This document shows, piece after piece, positions 22,261 to 30,087 of a DNA stretch of 34,162 nucleotides. The notes beneath the pieces were generated by a model. That model worked only from the letters and a program-made list of their open reading frames with translations, did no database searches and had not been told where the DNA came from. The DNA is taken from NCBI GenBank assembly GCA_022592435.1, contig JABYQS010000298.1:1-34162 (forward strand). Reading direction: 5' to 3'. Origin of the DNA: Cerioporus squamosus (taxonomy: Eukaryota > Basidiomycota > Agaricomycetes > Polyporales > Polyporaceae). The translations under genes were made by a program, and so were the position numbers. Position 1 is the stretch's first letter, and every line of letters starts with the position of its first letter.

Positions 22261-23955
22261 ATGTATACGAACAGTGTCGAAAGGTGAGGCTTCGATACAA
22301 TAGGCGTTGAAACATGCTGAGTCTGCCCCAGCCAGCTTCGCAATGGGAAGGAGTACTCCGAATACATGATCCCTACCCCCGTCCCCTGTAACCTGGACCT
22401 CCTCGCGCGCAATGCACATGAGGAGCATGAACGTGTATTTAATGAAGATACCGAGAGTGCGAACAAGGGGGAATGTCCAGAGGTTGAAGAAGCCGTCGCG
22501 GATGCGCCTGGAGTTGGCTTTGAAATGTCGTGCGACGAGGACGGTATCCTCGGCGGGGAAGCCGGCGAGCAGCCCCTTCAGAACTCTCCTTCTCCGCCGT
22601 CTACCCTGGCTCCTGCTACCTCTCTCCCTCATGACCCAGTCGCCTCCACCGACAATCTCGAAGCACCCCGTCGTGTGTCTGCGCAAAACAAGAGGTTGCA
22701 CGCAAAGCGTGCGAAGCAGCGTGCAGCTGTCAAGGAGGAGAAGAGGGCGCGAGGAGATTGGACGAGCACCTCAAAGCCCCCAAAGCAACATGTCCTCGAT
22801 AAAGCTCGAGACGTGAAGGCTGTTGAGACGTCCTTCTCCCCTGCGCAGGAGAGAGCGATACCAGCGGGCGCAGGCTTCACCGCAAAGGCTGAGGGTAAGA
22901 CTCCAGACGAAAAGGTGCCTCGTCGACTGGAGTGTGTGGAGGCACATCCCCTGGGACGGTAGGTAAGCATGTCTTATCCCCTCTCAGGAACGTACACTGA
23001 GGAACACAGCGAGACCTGCGTGATCGTCAACTCCGAGGGCGAGGTTCTGGCTGTGCTTTCCAAGACTCCCAAGGGTTCTACCTGGGAGCAGGCCATCAAG
23101 GAAGCTACGATACACATGACGAAATCCAGAGCGGAGTGCGGCAAGGATCCCAACCTTGAGCACCAACGCGGTGCATACTCGACTGCTACCGGCGGGTGGT
23201 CTTACGGAGGAGGACAGCCTGTACGTTGCAGCATCCTTATGCACATCGCCAGCTGACATGGATTGTCAGGAGCCCATGAACCTGGTCGAGAAGACAGTGA
23301 AGGCTCAGCAAACGCTGCATGCATTGCTCAACAATTCCGCGGTGCGGGAGATAGCGGGCTTTGGAGATAGTGAGTGATGCATTATATTGCTCGAGGTTCC
23401 AGCTGACACACACGTTCAGACTGCCTGAAGACGTACGCTCCCGATCTGCATGCGTACTACGAGACAACACAGACCAAGATCGCGGAGCAGTTCCCCAATG
23501 TCACGCCCGTGTTCCCCAACAGCGTGTTCGCCGGCGTCACCTTCAACCTCGGACCCAGAACGGTGACGTTCGGCCATCGCGACCACCACAACCTCCCTTT
23601 CGGTTGGTGTTGCGTGACGGCCCTCGGAGACTTTGATCACGAGCGAGGGGGTCATCTTATCTTGTGGGATCTGAAGCTGGTCATTCAGATCCCCGCTGGC
23701 GCATCGTACCTCATCCCATCGGCCATACTGAAGCACTCGAACGTCGACATCGGGAAGCAGGAGACTAGGATGTCTATTACACAGTACTCTGCTGGCGGCT
23801 TGTTCCGCTGGGTCGCTTGCGGCATGCGCTCACAGACGGCGTACACACGGGAGGGAAACCTCATGCCCTCAGCGGAGGAGAGGTGGGACCAAGGCATTGC
23901 CCTTCTGCGCAGATGGTCTGGGAACCCGGACAAACCGGTGTCGTCACGCTGTTAA
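22261..23955 (+). CDS. TET/JBP-type 2OG-Fe(II) dioxygenase, C-terminus cut by LTR
   Basis: TET/JBP enzymes oxidise 5-methylcytosine or thymine in DNA using 2-oxoglutarate, O2 and Fe(II); the fungal branch is greatly expanded in mushrooms. Exons 22261-22283, 22332-22894, 22988-23220, 23270-23369 and 23420-23955 join in phase to about 484 residues. The start MYTNSVES joins QLRNGKEYSEYMIPTP. Next come an acidic and Pro/Ser-rich stretch and a basic region (QNKRLHAKRAKQRAAVKEEK), then the catalytic part: GGWSYGGGQ, VREIAGFGD, FPNSVFAGVTFNLGP, the iron ligands in TFGHRDHHNLPFGW (HxD), the second His in SAILKHSN, and the 2OG-binding Arg in ETRMSITQYSAGGLFRW. The double-stranded beta-helix core looks complete. 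The last codons are supplied by the gypsy-1 LTR that starts at 23950 (CGC|TGT TAA), so a short native C-terminus is lost. The activity is inferred from the residues. Confidence 0.9.
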
Positions 23956-24713
23956 GACTGTGCGTGCCAAGTCAAACTCCGGAAGGAAGTCCGAAGTCCG
24001 AAGTCCGAAGGCAGCGCGGAGGTGAAGACTTCGGCGAAGTTATTGACCAACGCCCTGAGGAGACGCAAGGTGTCTTCTATTTGCAAAGGAACAGAACTCC
24101 GGAGACGCAAGGTGTCTTCTATTTGCAAAGGAACAGAACTCCGGAGTTTATACCGGAGTAAGCAACGAAGGAGGAAGTCAAGCAGAGAGGGAACCAGAGA
24201 GTCAGAAGCCGAGTGACCAGAGTCGGAAGACGGAGGTCGGAGGTCGGAGGTCGGAAGTCCGGACGGAGGTGCGGACGGGTTTCAGAAGAGAAGGCAATAG
24301 ATTGAGTTGTTGATACCGAGAAGGATAAGAGGGAAGTAAACGAGATATCAGAACTGAGGTCTAAGGGAGAATACAAGCAGGCTTAAATACTAAAGTCCGG
24401 AGGTCCGAAAGGGGTAAGCTAAAAGTAGAGACAGGAGTCGGAGTCCGGTGCCAAGGCGGAAGCAAGTAAGTAGCCAATAGGAAATGGAGGCAAGTGCGGA
24501 TACAAGTGGATACAAGTGCGGATACAAACGGGTAATACTATCGGGACTGCGGAGGTGATCGGAGTCCGAGGGGAGCGGATAGTAAGGGGTAAGTATCGTA
24601 GTAAGGATGAGTCACAACGAAAGGATGAGGAAGTAAGTATGAGTCAACGGACGAACCGGAGTCCGGTCGGAGTTGAGTCCGGAGTTGGGTGTCTTGGAGC
24701 ACGGGATGTAACA
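23950..24713 (-). repeat. 3' LTR of gypsy-1 (764 bp)
   Basis: In LTR sense (minus strand) it runs TGTTACATCCCG...GTCTTAACA, with TG/CA ends. It is almost the exact reverse complement of 27817-28580, with the same length of 764 bp and only a few substitutions noticed. The minus-strand sequence just before it is a polypurine tract, which identifies it as the 3' LTR. A TATTTAAG box lies inside (about 24380-24390). It truncates the TET/JBP gene. Confidence 0.92.
24061..24144. repeat. 42-bp tandem duplication inside the LTR
   Basis: Two exact 42-bp units, 24061-24102 and 24103-24144, each beginning AGACGCAAGGTGTCT, a short imperfect palindrome. The solo LTR has the same pair at 28386-28427 and 28428-28469, so the duplication predates both insertions. 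Confidence 0.9.
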
Positions 24714-24726
24714 GTGCCCCCCCACT
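24714..24726 (-). other. Polypurine tract of gypsy-1
   Basis: The minus strand reads AGTGGGGGGGCAC directly before the LTR TG, with seven G at 24717-24723. This is the expected primer site for second-strand synthesis, and it fixes the element's orientation. Confidence 0.8.
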
Positions 24727-24842
24727 GGGTCCGAGCCCTCGAGGACCAAATTGGAAGTGTTTCAGGATGACGTGGACTGAGTGATCGGAGAAGGAGTTCT
24801 TCACGGAATCGGTGATCGGAGATCGGGGGTCGGAGTCCAGCC

Positions 24843-24850
24843 TATATAAG
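24843..24850 (+). promoter_or_regulatory. TATA box of the antisense gene in gypsy-1
   Basis: TATATAAG lies 58 nt before the ATG at 24908. A C/T-rich tract (CTTTTCTTCTTC) and a CACC-repeat lead into the ATG (CACCATGG). This is a textbook fungal core promoter layout, on the strand opposite to pol. Confidence 0.75.
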
Positions 24851-24907
24851 ACCGGTCGTCGGTGTTGGGGACTTCAAACTTTTCTTCTTCATACCACCAC
24901 CACCACC

Positions 24908-25925
24908 ATGGCAAAGCAAACGAACCCCAGCCCGCATCGACGGACCTTGCGCGGAGACGCAAGGAGGCGGAGGAACGGAAGAGGAAGGCGGACGAGGAGT
25001 TGGCGGAGCTGGCCGCGGCGGAGAAGGCGGAGTTGGCCGCGGCGGAGAAGGCGGAGTTGGCCGCGGCGGAGAAGGCGGAGGAGGAGCGGAAGCAGCGAGC
25101 GGACGACAAGCGGCCCAAGGCCAACGCCAAGTGAGTAGTTTGGGTTCGGAGTCCGAGGTCTGGCTAACCGTTTGCAGGGTCCCTTGTGACACCTGCCGGA
25201 AGAAGTCCGCGCCCTGCAAGTGGTACACGGACAGCTCGCGAGTGGCGAGCTGTGCGGCGTGTGTACAGCGGAAGGGGAAGTGCGTCGGGGGTACGCCGCC
25301 GGAGATGGTCAAGAAGCGGAAGCGGCCATCGAAGGGGACGGCGGACAGCGAGGTCGAGGAGGTAGCTCCACCTCCGAAGAAGCCGAAGAAGACGCAGGAG
25401 CAGCCGGTGGCCGGGCCCTCCAAGGACAAGGGCAAGGGCAGGGCGAGGGAGGAGCCGGAGCCGGAGCCGAGCCGGAGAAGAAGGCGGAGTCCGGCCAGAC
25501 TCTCCGGGGTCCGAAGGGGGGAGACCGTGCCGTCGAGTCCCTCGACACGAGGGACTTGTTCGGACGTCTCCTCCAGGAGATGTGGAACACCCGCTCGGAG
25601 ATGCGGAGTCTCCGCAAGGAGATGGAGAAGTTCTCGCACGCGCGGGCGCAGGTCGAGGCCCTTGACGGTTACCTGGCCCCGTACTTCCGGGGGCTCTCCG
25701 GGGCCGAGTGGAATCGTCCGGTCGACAACGGAGGAGGAAGACCCGTCGTACGAGCCGGAGGCGGAGGAGACGGAGTCGGACTCGGAGTCCGGAAATGAGG
25801 AGTCCGGGGAGGCGCAGGGAGAGGCCGGAGATGAGGGCCAGGGCGAGGGTGAAGGAGAGGGTGAGGAAGAAGGTGAGGGGGAGGGGACCGGAGGAGATGA
25901 AGGCGGAGGTGAGGGCGAAAGGTGA
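24908..25925 (+). pseudogene. Antisense spliced gene in gypsy-1: coiled coil, Cys-cluster finger, acidic tail
   Basis: The family is not identified. From ATG 24908 (MAKQTNPSP) a one-base shift in the C run near 24925-24933 leads into a charged helical repeat (ELAAAEKAELAAAEKA). An intron at about 25133-25177 (GTGAGT...CTAAC...GCAG) joins it to CDTCRKKSAPCKW and SCAACVQRKGKCV, a paired C-x2-C-x6-C cluster like the zinc-binding motifs found in many basidiomycete proteins. Then come basic NLS-like blocks (KKRKRPSKG, PPPKKPKKT), a helical segment (LLQEMWNTRSEMRSLRKEME) and a Glu/Gly-rich acidic tail. Further single-base shifts near 25470 and 25700 break the frame. It lies between the pol end (26108) and the 3' LTR, on the opposite strand from pol. 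Possible roles: a regulator of the element, or a captured host gene. Confidence 0.65.
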
Positions 25926-26107
25926 GGGAACCGGAGGTGAGGGTGAGGGGGAAGAACAGACGGAGTCCGGAGACATCGGAGCTCCGGAGTAGATAGTTGA
26001 ATGAATCGGTTCGGATTCATAATAGGCGTGATGTGTGAGCAAAAATGATAAGGAATCATAAGTAAGTAAGATGAAAGGAATAAGTGAAATGGATGTGGAT
26101 GGTGTGA

Positions 26108-28725
26108 CTAAGGCAAAGAAGCGAGAGGTCCGGGTTTATCCGGGTAAGTAGCATGGAAGTCCGCCACGAGTTCCTGCGCGTGTCCGAGCTCCGTGGCGAG
26201 GATCCACGAAGTCTCTTCGTCGGTGCCTTCGTAACCGGCCCAACGGACCAGGTACAGAAGTTGACAGGACCGGCGCCGACGGTCGATCTTGGAGTCGAGG
26301 ATTTCGGAGATCTCATACTCCGGTTCTCCGTCGACTTCGACTGGTGGGGGCGGAGTTTGGACGCGCCCGGGAATAGTGTTCGGAGTTGCGGGTTCCAGCT
26401 GAGAGACGTGGAAGACGGGGTGAATGGCCCGCATAGAGTCGGGTAAACGGAGGGTGAAGGAGTGAGTTCCGGGCTGAGCGATGATCTCGTAGGGCCTAGG
26501 AACTTCTCGGAGAGTTTCTTCGTAGGGCGAGTAGAACGGATGAACTGCGCTCGGACATATGCGTAATCTCCGATCTGGAAGTCCGGTGCTGGAAGTCGGT
26601 GCTTGTCGGCCTGAACTTGATAGCGAGCCTGGGCTTCGGCGATGCGATTCCGGAGTTCGGAGTGGAGTTCGTCGAGATCGATGGCGAACTCGCGGGCACG
26701 GGCGGAGGTGAGATCACGTTCCGGGTGGACTGCAAGTCCGGGATGGTAGCCCTTGTTGGCGAAGAAGGGAGAGAGTCCGGTAGTGGCGTTCGGAGCGTTG
26801 TTGTACGCAAACTCCGCAAGGGGCAAGAGTTTGGACCAGTTGTCCTGTTGATAGTTGCAATAGATGCGGAGGTACTGCTCTAGGGTCTGGTTAACGCGTT
26901 CCGTTTGTCCGTCGCCTTCAGGATGATAACCGGAGGTGAAGTGAAGCTTCATGTCGAGAGCTTTACCGAGGGAACGGAAGAAGTGGGACACGAACTCCGA
27001 GCCCCGATCGGAAGTGACGTGGGACGGAACTCCGTGCTTGGAGAACACATGAAGGACGAAGAGTTCGGCGAGCTCCTGGGCGTTGAGCGTATTGTGAGTC
27101 GGAATGAAGATCGACTGCTTGGTCAACCGGTCAACAATGACAAGTATCGCGGTGTAGCCGTCGGAGTCCGGGAGCTGTTCGATGAGGTCCATGGAAATGG
27201 AGTTCCAGGGCCGTTCGGGGATGGGGAGTTGCTTCAATGTTCCGTAGGGCAGATGACGGGGAACCTTGGATCTCGCGCATGTAGTACAGGTTTTGCAGTA
27301 GTCTCGGATGAAGTTGCGGAGTCCGGGCCAGTTGTAGTCCCGGAGGACGAGGTCCTGAGTCTTGTTCTGTCCCCAGTGGCCCGCGGTTGGGTGATCGTGA
27401 CGGGACCGGAGGACTCGGAGTCGGAGGTCTCCGGAGTCCGGGACGTAGATGCGATTGCTGAGACATAGGAAACCATCGACGTTGAAGGACCAGCGGGGGT
27501 GGTCGACTTCCGAGGCATGCGAGAGACCTGCGGCGAGCTCCGGGGAAGGGTTCTCGGAGGCTTGAGCGGAGCAGATGTCCGCGCGGAGTTGGGTATCGTC
27601 GAGGACGAACACCGCACGGAGGACCGGAGCGTGGAGGATTGTCGCCCGGAGGGAGGAAGCGAGCTGTTCCTGGGTGAAGACTGGTTGGAAGTTGTGTGGG
27701 TTGACGACGGAGTAGTCACTGTCCCCCTCCTTTGGGTAGACGTCCCAACGGCGAGTGAGTGCGTCGGGTTTTGCTCCGAGTTTCCCGGGTCGGAATCGGA
27801 GAACTGCGACAGGTACTGTTACATCCCGTGCTCCAAGACACCCAACTCCGGACTCAACTCCGACCGGACTCCGGTTCGTCCGTTGACTCATACTTACTTC
27901 CTCATCCTTTCGTTGTGACTCATCCTTACTACGATACTTACCCCTTACTATCCGCTCCCCTCGGACTCCGATCACCTCCGCAGTCCCGATAGTATTACCC
28001 GTTTGTATCCGCACTTGTATCCACTTGCATCCGCACTTGCCTCCATTTCCTATTGGCTACTTACTTGCTTCCGCCTTGGCACCGGACTCCGACTCCTGTC
28101 TCTACTTTTAGCTTACCCCTTTCGGACCTCCGGACTTTAGTATTTAAGCCTGCTTGTATTCTCCCTTAGACCTCAGCTCTGATATCTCGTTTACTTCCCT
28201 CTTATCCTTCTCGGTATCAACAACTCAATCTATTGCCTTCTCTTCTGAAACCCGTCCGCACCTCCGTCCGGACTTCCGACCTCCGACCTCCGACCTCCGT
28301 CTTCCGACTCTGGTCATTCGGCTTCTGACTCTCTGGTTCCCTCTCTGCTTGACTTCCTCCTTCGTTGCTTACTCCGGTATAAACTCCGGAGTTCTGTTCC
28401 TTTGCAAATAGAAGACACCTTGCGTCTCCGGAGTTCTGTTCCTTTGCAAATAGAAGACACCTTGCGTCTCCTCAGGGCGTTGGTCAATAACTTCGCCGAA
28501 GTCTTCACCTCCGCGCTGCCTTCGGACTTCGGACTTCGGACTTCCTTCCGGAGTTTGACTTGGCACGCACAGTCTTAACAGGTACTCGGACCAGCGGGCT
28601 TGGCGGCGGGTGAGGAGTTTTGTGGTGGAGAAGTACTCGAGGTTCTTGTGATCCGTGACGACGTCGATCGGAGTTCCGGAGCCCTCGAGGTAGTGCTGCC
28701 AAGTCTTGAACGCTTCGAAGATGGC
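26108..28725 (-). pseudogene. Gypsy-1 pol fragment: RNase H end, integrase, chromodomain
   Basis: Pieces read from right to left. 28725-28586: RNase H ([38 protein letters not shown]). It is interrupted by the solo LTR. After the LTR: RFRPGKLGAKPDALTRRWDV with a small deletion and frameshift just before it. The integrase zinc-binding domain is HDHPTAGHWGQNKTQDLV...CKTCTTCARSK. The catalytic core has Asp in SISMDLIEQLPD, Asp in VTSDRGSEFVSHF and Glu in HPEGDGQTERVNQTLEQY, all three present. A chromodomain (EYEISEILDSKIDRRRRSC, LLYLVRWAGYEGTDEETSWI) ends at TAG 26108-26110. A one-base break lies in the GGG run 26492-26494. The chromodomain places it with chromoviruses, whose integrases target marked chromatin. 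The element is not functional as it stands. Confidence 0.88.
27817..28580 (+). repeat. Solo LTR of the gypsy-1 family, inverted, with 5-bp target duplication
   Basis: It begins TGTTACATCCC and ends CTTAACA, 764 bp, flanked by GGTAC at 27812-27816 and at 28581-28585. It splits the RNase H coding region of gypsy-1 between SEYL(SQF) and RFRPGKL. Its orientation is opposite to the resident element, so it is an independent insertion that later lost its body by LTR-LTR recombination. Confidence 0.92.
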
Positions 28726-28946
28726 TGTTACGACTATCACAGGAGTTACCAGTAACGGACTTGTACTTTTACTCTCACGCGATCAGTTTGTCTTATTGTA
28801 CTACTAGTTAGGCAAGTCTCCAGAATATTCTTGTATATTCTAGTTCATTCTCTTTGTTACTACTACAGAAGAGTACGGACACGAGTAGTACTTACCAGAA
28901 TCTTCTCTACAAGTACTAGAACATTCTTCCGCAGCTTCACAACTTG

Positions 28947-28954
28947 TATATAAG
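28947..28954 (+). promoter_or_regulatory. TATA box of gypsy-2 LTR
   Basis: TATATAAG. The sequence 32 nt downstream of its first base, AGCTTTCAGTCT (28979-28990), is the probable start of the RNA (U3/R border). That position is supported independently because it is the exact complement of the primer-binding site. Confidence 0.75.
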
Positions 28955-29047
28955 GGGCGACGTCTCAGAGCGACCCCCAGCTTTCAGTCTCCTTTGCGAA
29001 TAACGAACCGTTCCTCGTTATACTCGCTTTCACCCGATCTTACTAGT

Positions 29048-29128
29048 GTTCCCCTTCGATAAGGTGAACCGTACTAGTAAGAGTTCAGCATAGGCTTTAT
29101 ACTAGGGTTAGCCTCGGAGTAGGCAACC
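29048..29128 (+). other. Two stem-loops between ACTAGT motifs in the R/U5 leader
   Basis: Stem 1: 29048-29069, GTTC.CCTT paired with AAGG.GAAC, one internal mismatch, loop CGAT. Stem 2: 29106-29128, GGTT-A-GCCT paired with AGGC-AACC, one bulged A, 6-nt loop. ACTAGT hexamers flank them (29042, 29073, 29132). In the RNA leader they could serve packaging, dimerisation or translation; the role is inferred only from the structure. Confidence 0.5.
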
Positions 29129-29209
29129 TGGACTAGTATATTGCAGGCGGCTGGACAGAACGACCTTTAAGGCTCTTTGGTTTAAGGTCACGCTCGAAAG
29201 CGTAACATT

Positions 29210-29221
29210 AGACTGAAAGCT
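29210..29221 (+). other. Self-primer binding site of gypsy-2
   Basis: AGACTGAAAGCT, two bases after the LTR end, is the exact reverse complement of AGCTTTCAGTCT at 28979-28990, which sits where the RNA should begin. In Tf1/sushi-type elements the first bases of the element RNA fold back and prime reverse transcription from such a site, without a tRNA. I do not see a tRNA-complementary TGG-type site here. Confidence 0.78.
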
Positions 29222-30087
29222 TTAACTCTCCACTTATCCAAGTGCAGAGAACCACCTACAACGAACGAAGATATCCCTTTCTCACTCGAAAGTTGAGAAA
29301 GAGACAGACAGCCAAAACGGCGGAGAACAGGATAGACCATCCTCTTCTCAGAAGACCAGGAGACGCACAGAACCAGACGACGAACAGGGGCAAACCCTTA
29401 CCCACTTTACCATCGCTTTACATCCCAGTAACGCGACCAGCTACCCCACACCCTTACAGTCGAGGCATCTCGTCTGTAATCCCTTTCGTCGAAAATATCT
29501 CCTCCGCATACTCGAGTCCGAGCACTCTTGTACAACCAGGAGAACCCGCGTTTCACAGAACCCCAGAGTGGCAAGAGTATAGAAGCTCTTTAACCACTAG
29601 CGAAGGAAGACCCAGAGCCGAAGATATCCTTATACCGGCTCAACCAAGTCCAGAGTCGAGCGGAGCTGACTCAGACTACCCCGAGACAAGCGTAGAAAGA
29701 TCCTCAACAGCAGGACTGTTCTACCGGAGAGCACAAGTCGCCGTACACGCGATCGATACACTTCAGGTTATAGCAAGTAACCTAGAAGTACTCAGACAGG
29801 AAGACTTTGCAGGAGAATATCGCGAAGCTCTCGAACGAGCTCATCGATACACCGCCAAAGTCCTTCAGACCCTCGAGCACATTCCAAGAGAAGTTGTCGA
29901 ACCTTCGTCCAGGATTCGAAACTTTGCGGAATATCTCCAGTACCAGATTGATCACCTACGAGCAAAGGTCATCAATCCAGAGAACCTCTCAGATCCAGAA
30001 CTCGACAGAGACATAAAGAAACTGCGTAGTTGCCTCCGAGCTAGGGAACTACACCGACAGTTTCTTCGAGACAACCAACGTGTATGA
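29212..30087 (+). CDS. Gypsy-2 ORF1: ATG-less helical protein, likely non-AUG start
   Basis: The frame is open from 29212 (after TAG 29209-29211) to TGA 30085-30087, about 291 codons, with no Met codon at all. The best near-cognate start is ACG at 29317-29319, with A at -3 and G at +4 (CCAAAACGG). GTG at 29242 is another candidate. The N-terminal half is basic and Pro/Ser-rich. The C-terminal half is strongly helical (RRAQVAVHAIDTLQVIASNL, REALERAHRYTAKVLQTLEH, DRDIKKLRSCLRARELHRQF), which argues that the frame is really translated. I recognise no family. Its stop overlaps the gag start as ATGA. It could be an extra gag-side protein, or an N-terminal part made by a frameshift into gag. Confidence 0.65.
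   Translation, partial: TESFNSPLIQVQRTTYNERRYPFLTRKLRKRQTAKTAENRIDHPLLRRPGDAQNQTTNRGKPLPTLPSLYIPVTRPATPHPYSRGISSVIPFVENISSAYSSPSTLVQPGEPAFHRTPEWQEYRSSLTTSEGRPRAEDILIPAQPSPESSGADSDYPETSVERSSTAGLFYRRAQVAVHAIDTLQVIASNLEVLRQEDFAGEYREALERAHRYTAKVLQTLEHIPREVVEPSSRIRNFAEYLQYQIDHLRAKVINPENLSDPELDRDIKKLRSCLRARELHRQFLRDNQRV

Larger units (their letters stand above)
23950..28725 (-). mobile_element. Ty3/gypsy chromovirus 'gypsy-1' (left part, nested insertions)
   Basis: The order on the minus strand is RNase H end, integrase, chromodomain, an antisense gene, polypurine tract and 3' LTR. The part 5' of RNase H is not contiguous here, because gypsy-2 begins at 28726 inside the RNase H coding sequence; the rest should lie beyond gypsy-2, outside the window. 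The body also carries a solo LTR (27817-28580). The predicted target duplication at the left edge is CACGC (23945-23949). Confidence 0.85.
28726..29207 (+). repeat. 5' LTR of gypsy-2 (482 bp)
   Basis: It starts TGTTACGACTATC at the point where gypsy-1 coding sequence stops, and ends CGTAACA. The ends form the inverted hexamer TGTTAC/GTAACA. U3 is A/T-rich with repeated TATTCT motifs; a TATA box is at 28947. The right end is inferred from the hexamer and the primer-binding site that follows, since the 3' LTR is not visible. Confidence 0.8.

Noticed and set aside
24842..26059. 405-codon minus-strand frame, Pro/Ser-rich
   Set aside because: It is the exact antisense of the Cys-cluster gene's charged repeats and acidic tail. 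The composition (SPSPSPSP) is the shadow of GGAGAGGG-type codons, and the plus strand has the TATA box, start context, intron and Cys pattern.
26905..27468. 187-codon plus-strand frame in gypsy-1
   Set aside because: It lies opposite the integrase core on the minus strand, which has the family motifs.
23950..28580. Large DNA transposon with 764-bp terminal inverted repeats
   Set aside because: Each arm has LTR ends (TG...CA). One abuts a polypurine tract and the other has a private GGTAC target duplication inside pol, so they are two separate LTR insertions.
29242..29244. GTG as the assigned start of gypsy-2 ORF1
   Set aside because: GTG is a weak eukaryotic initiator and its context here is poor (C at -3). 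ACG 29317 has better context, so the start is left open.
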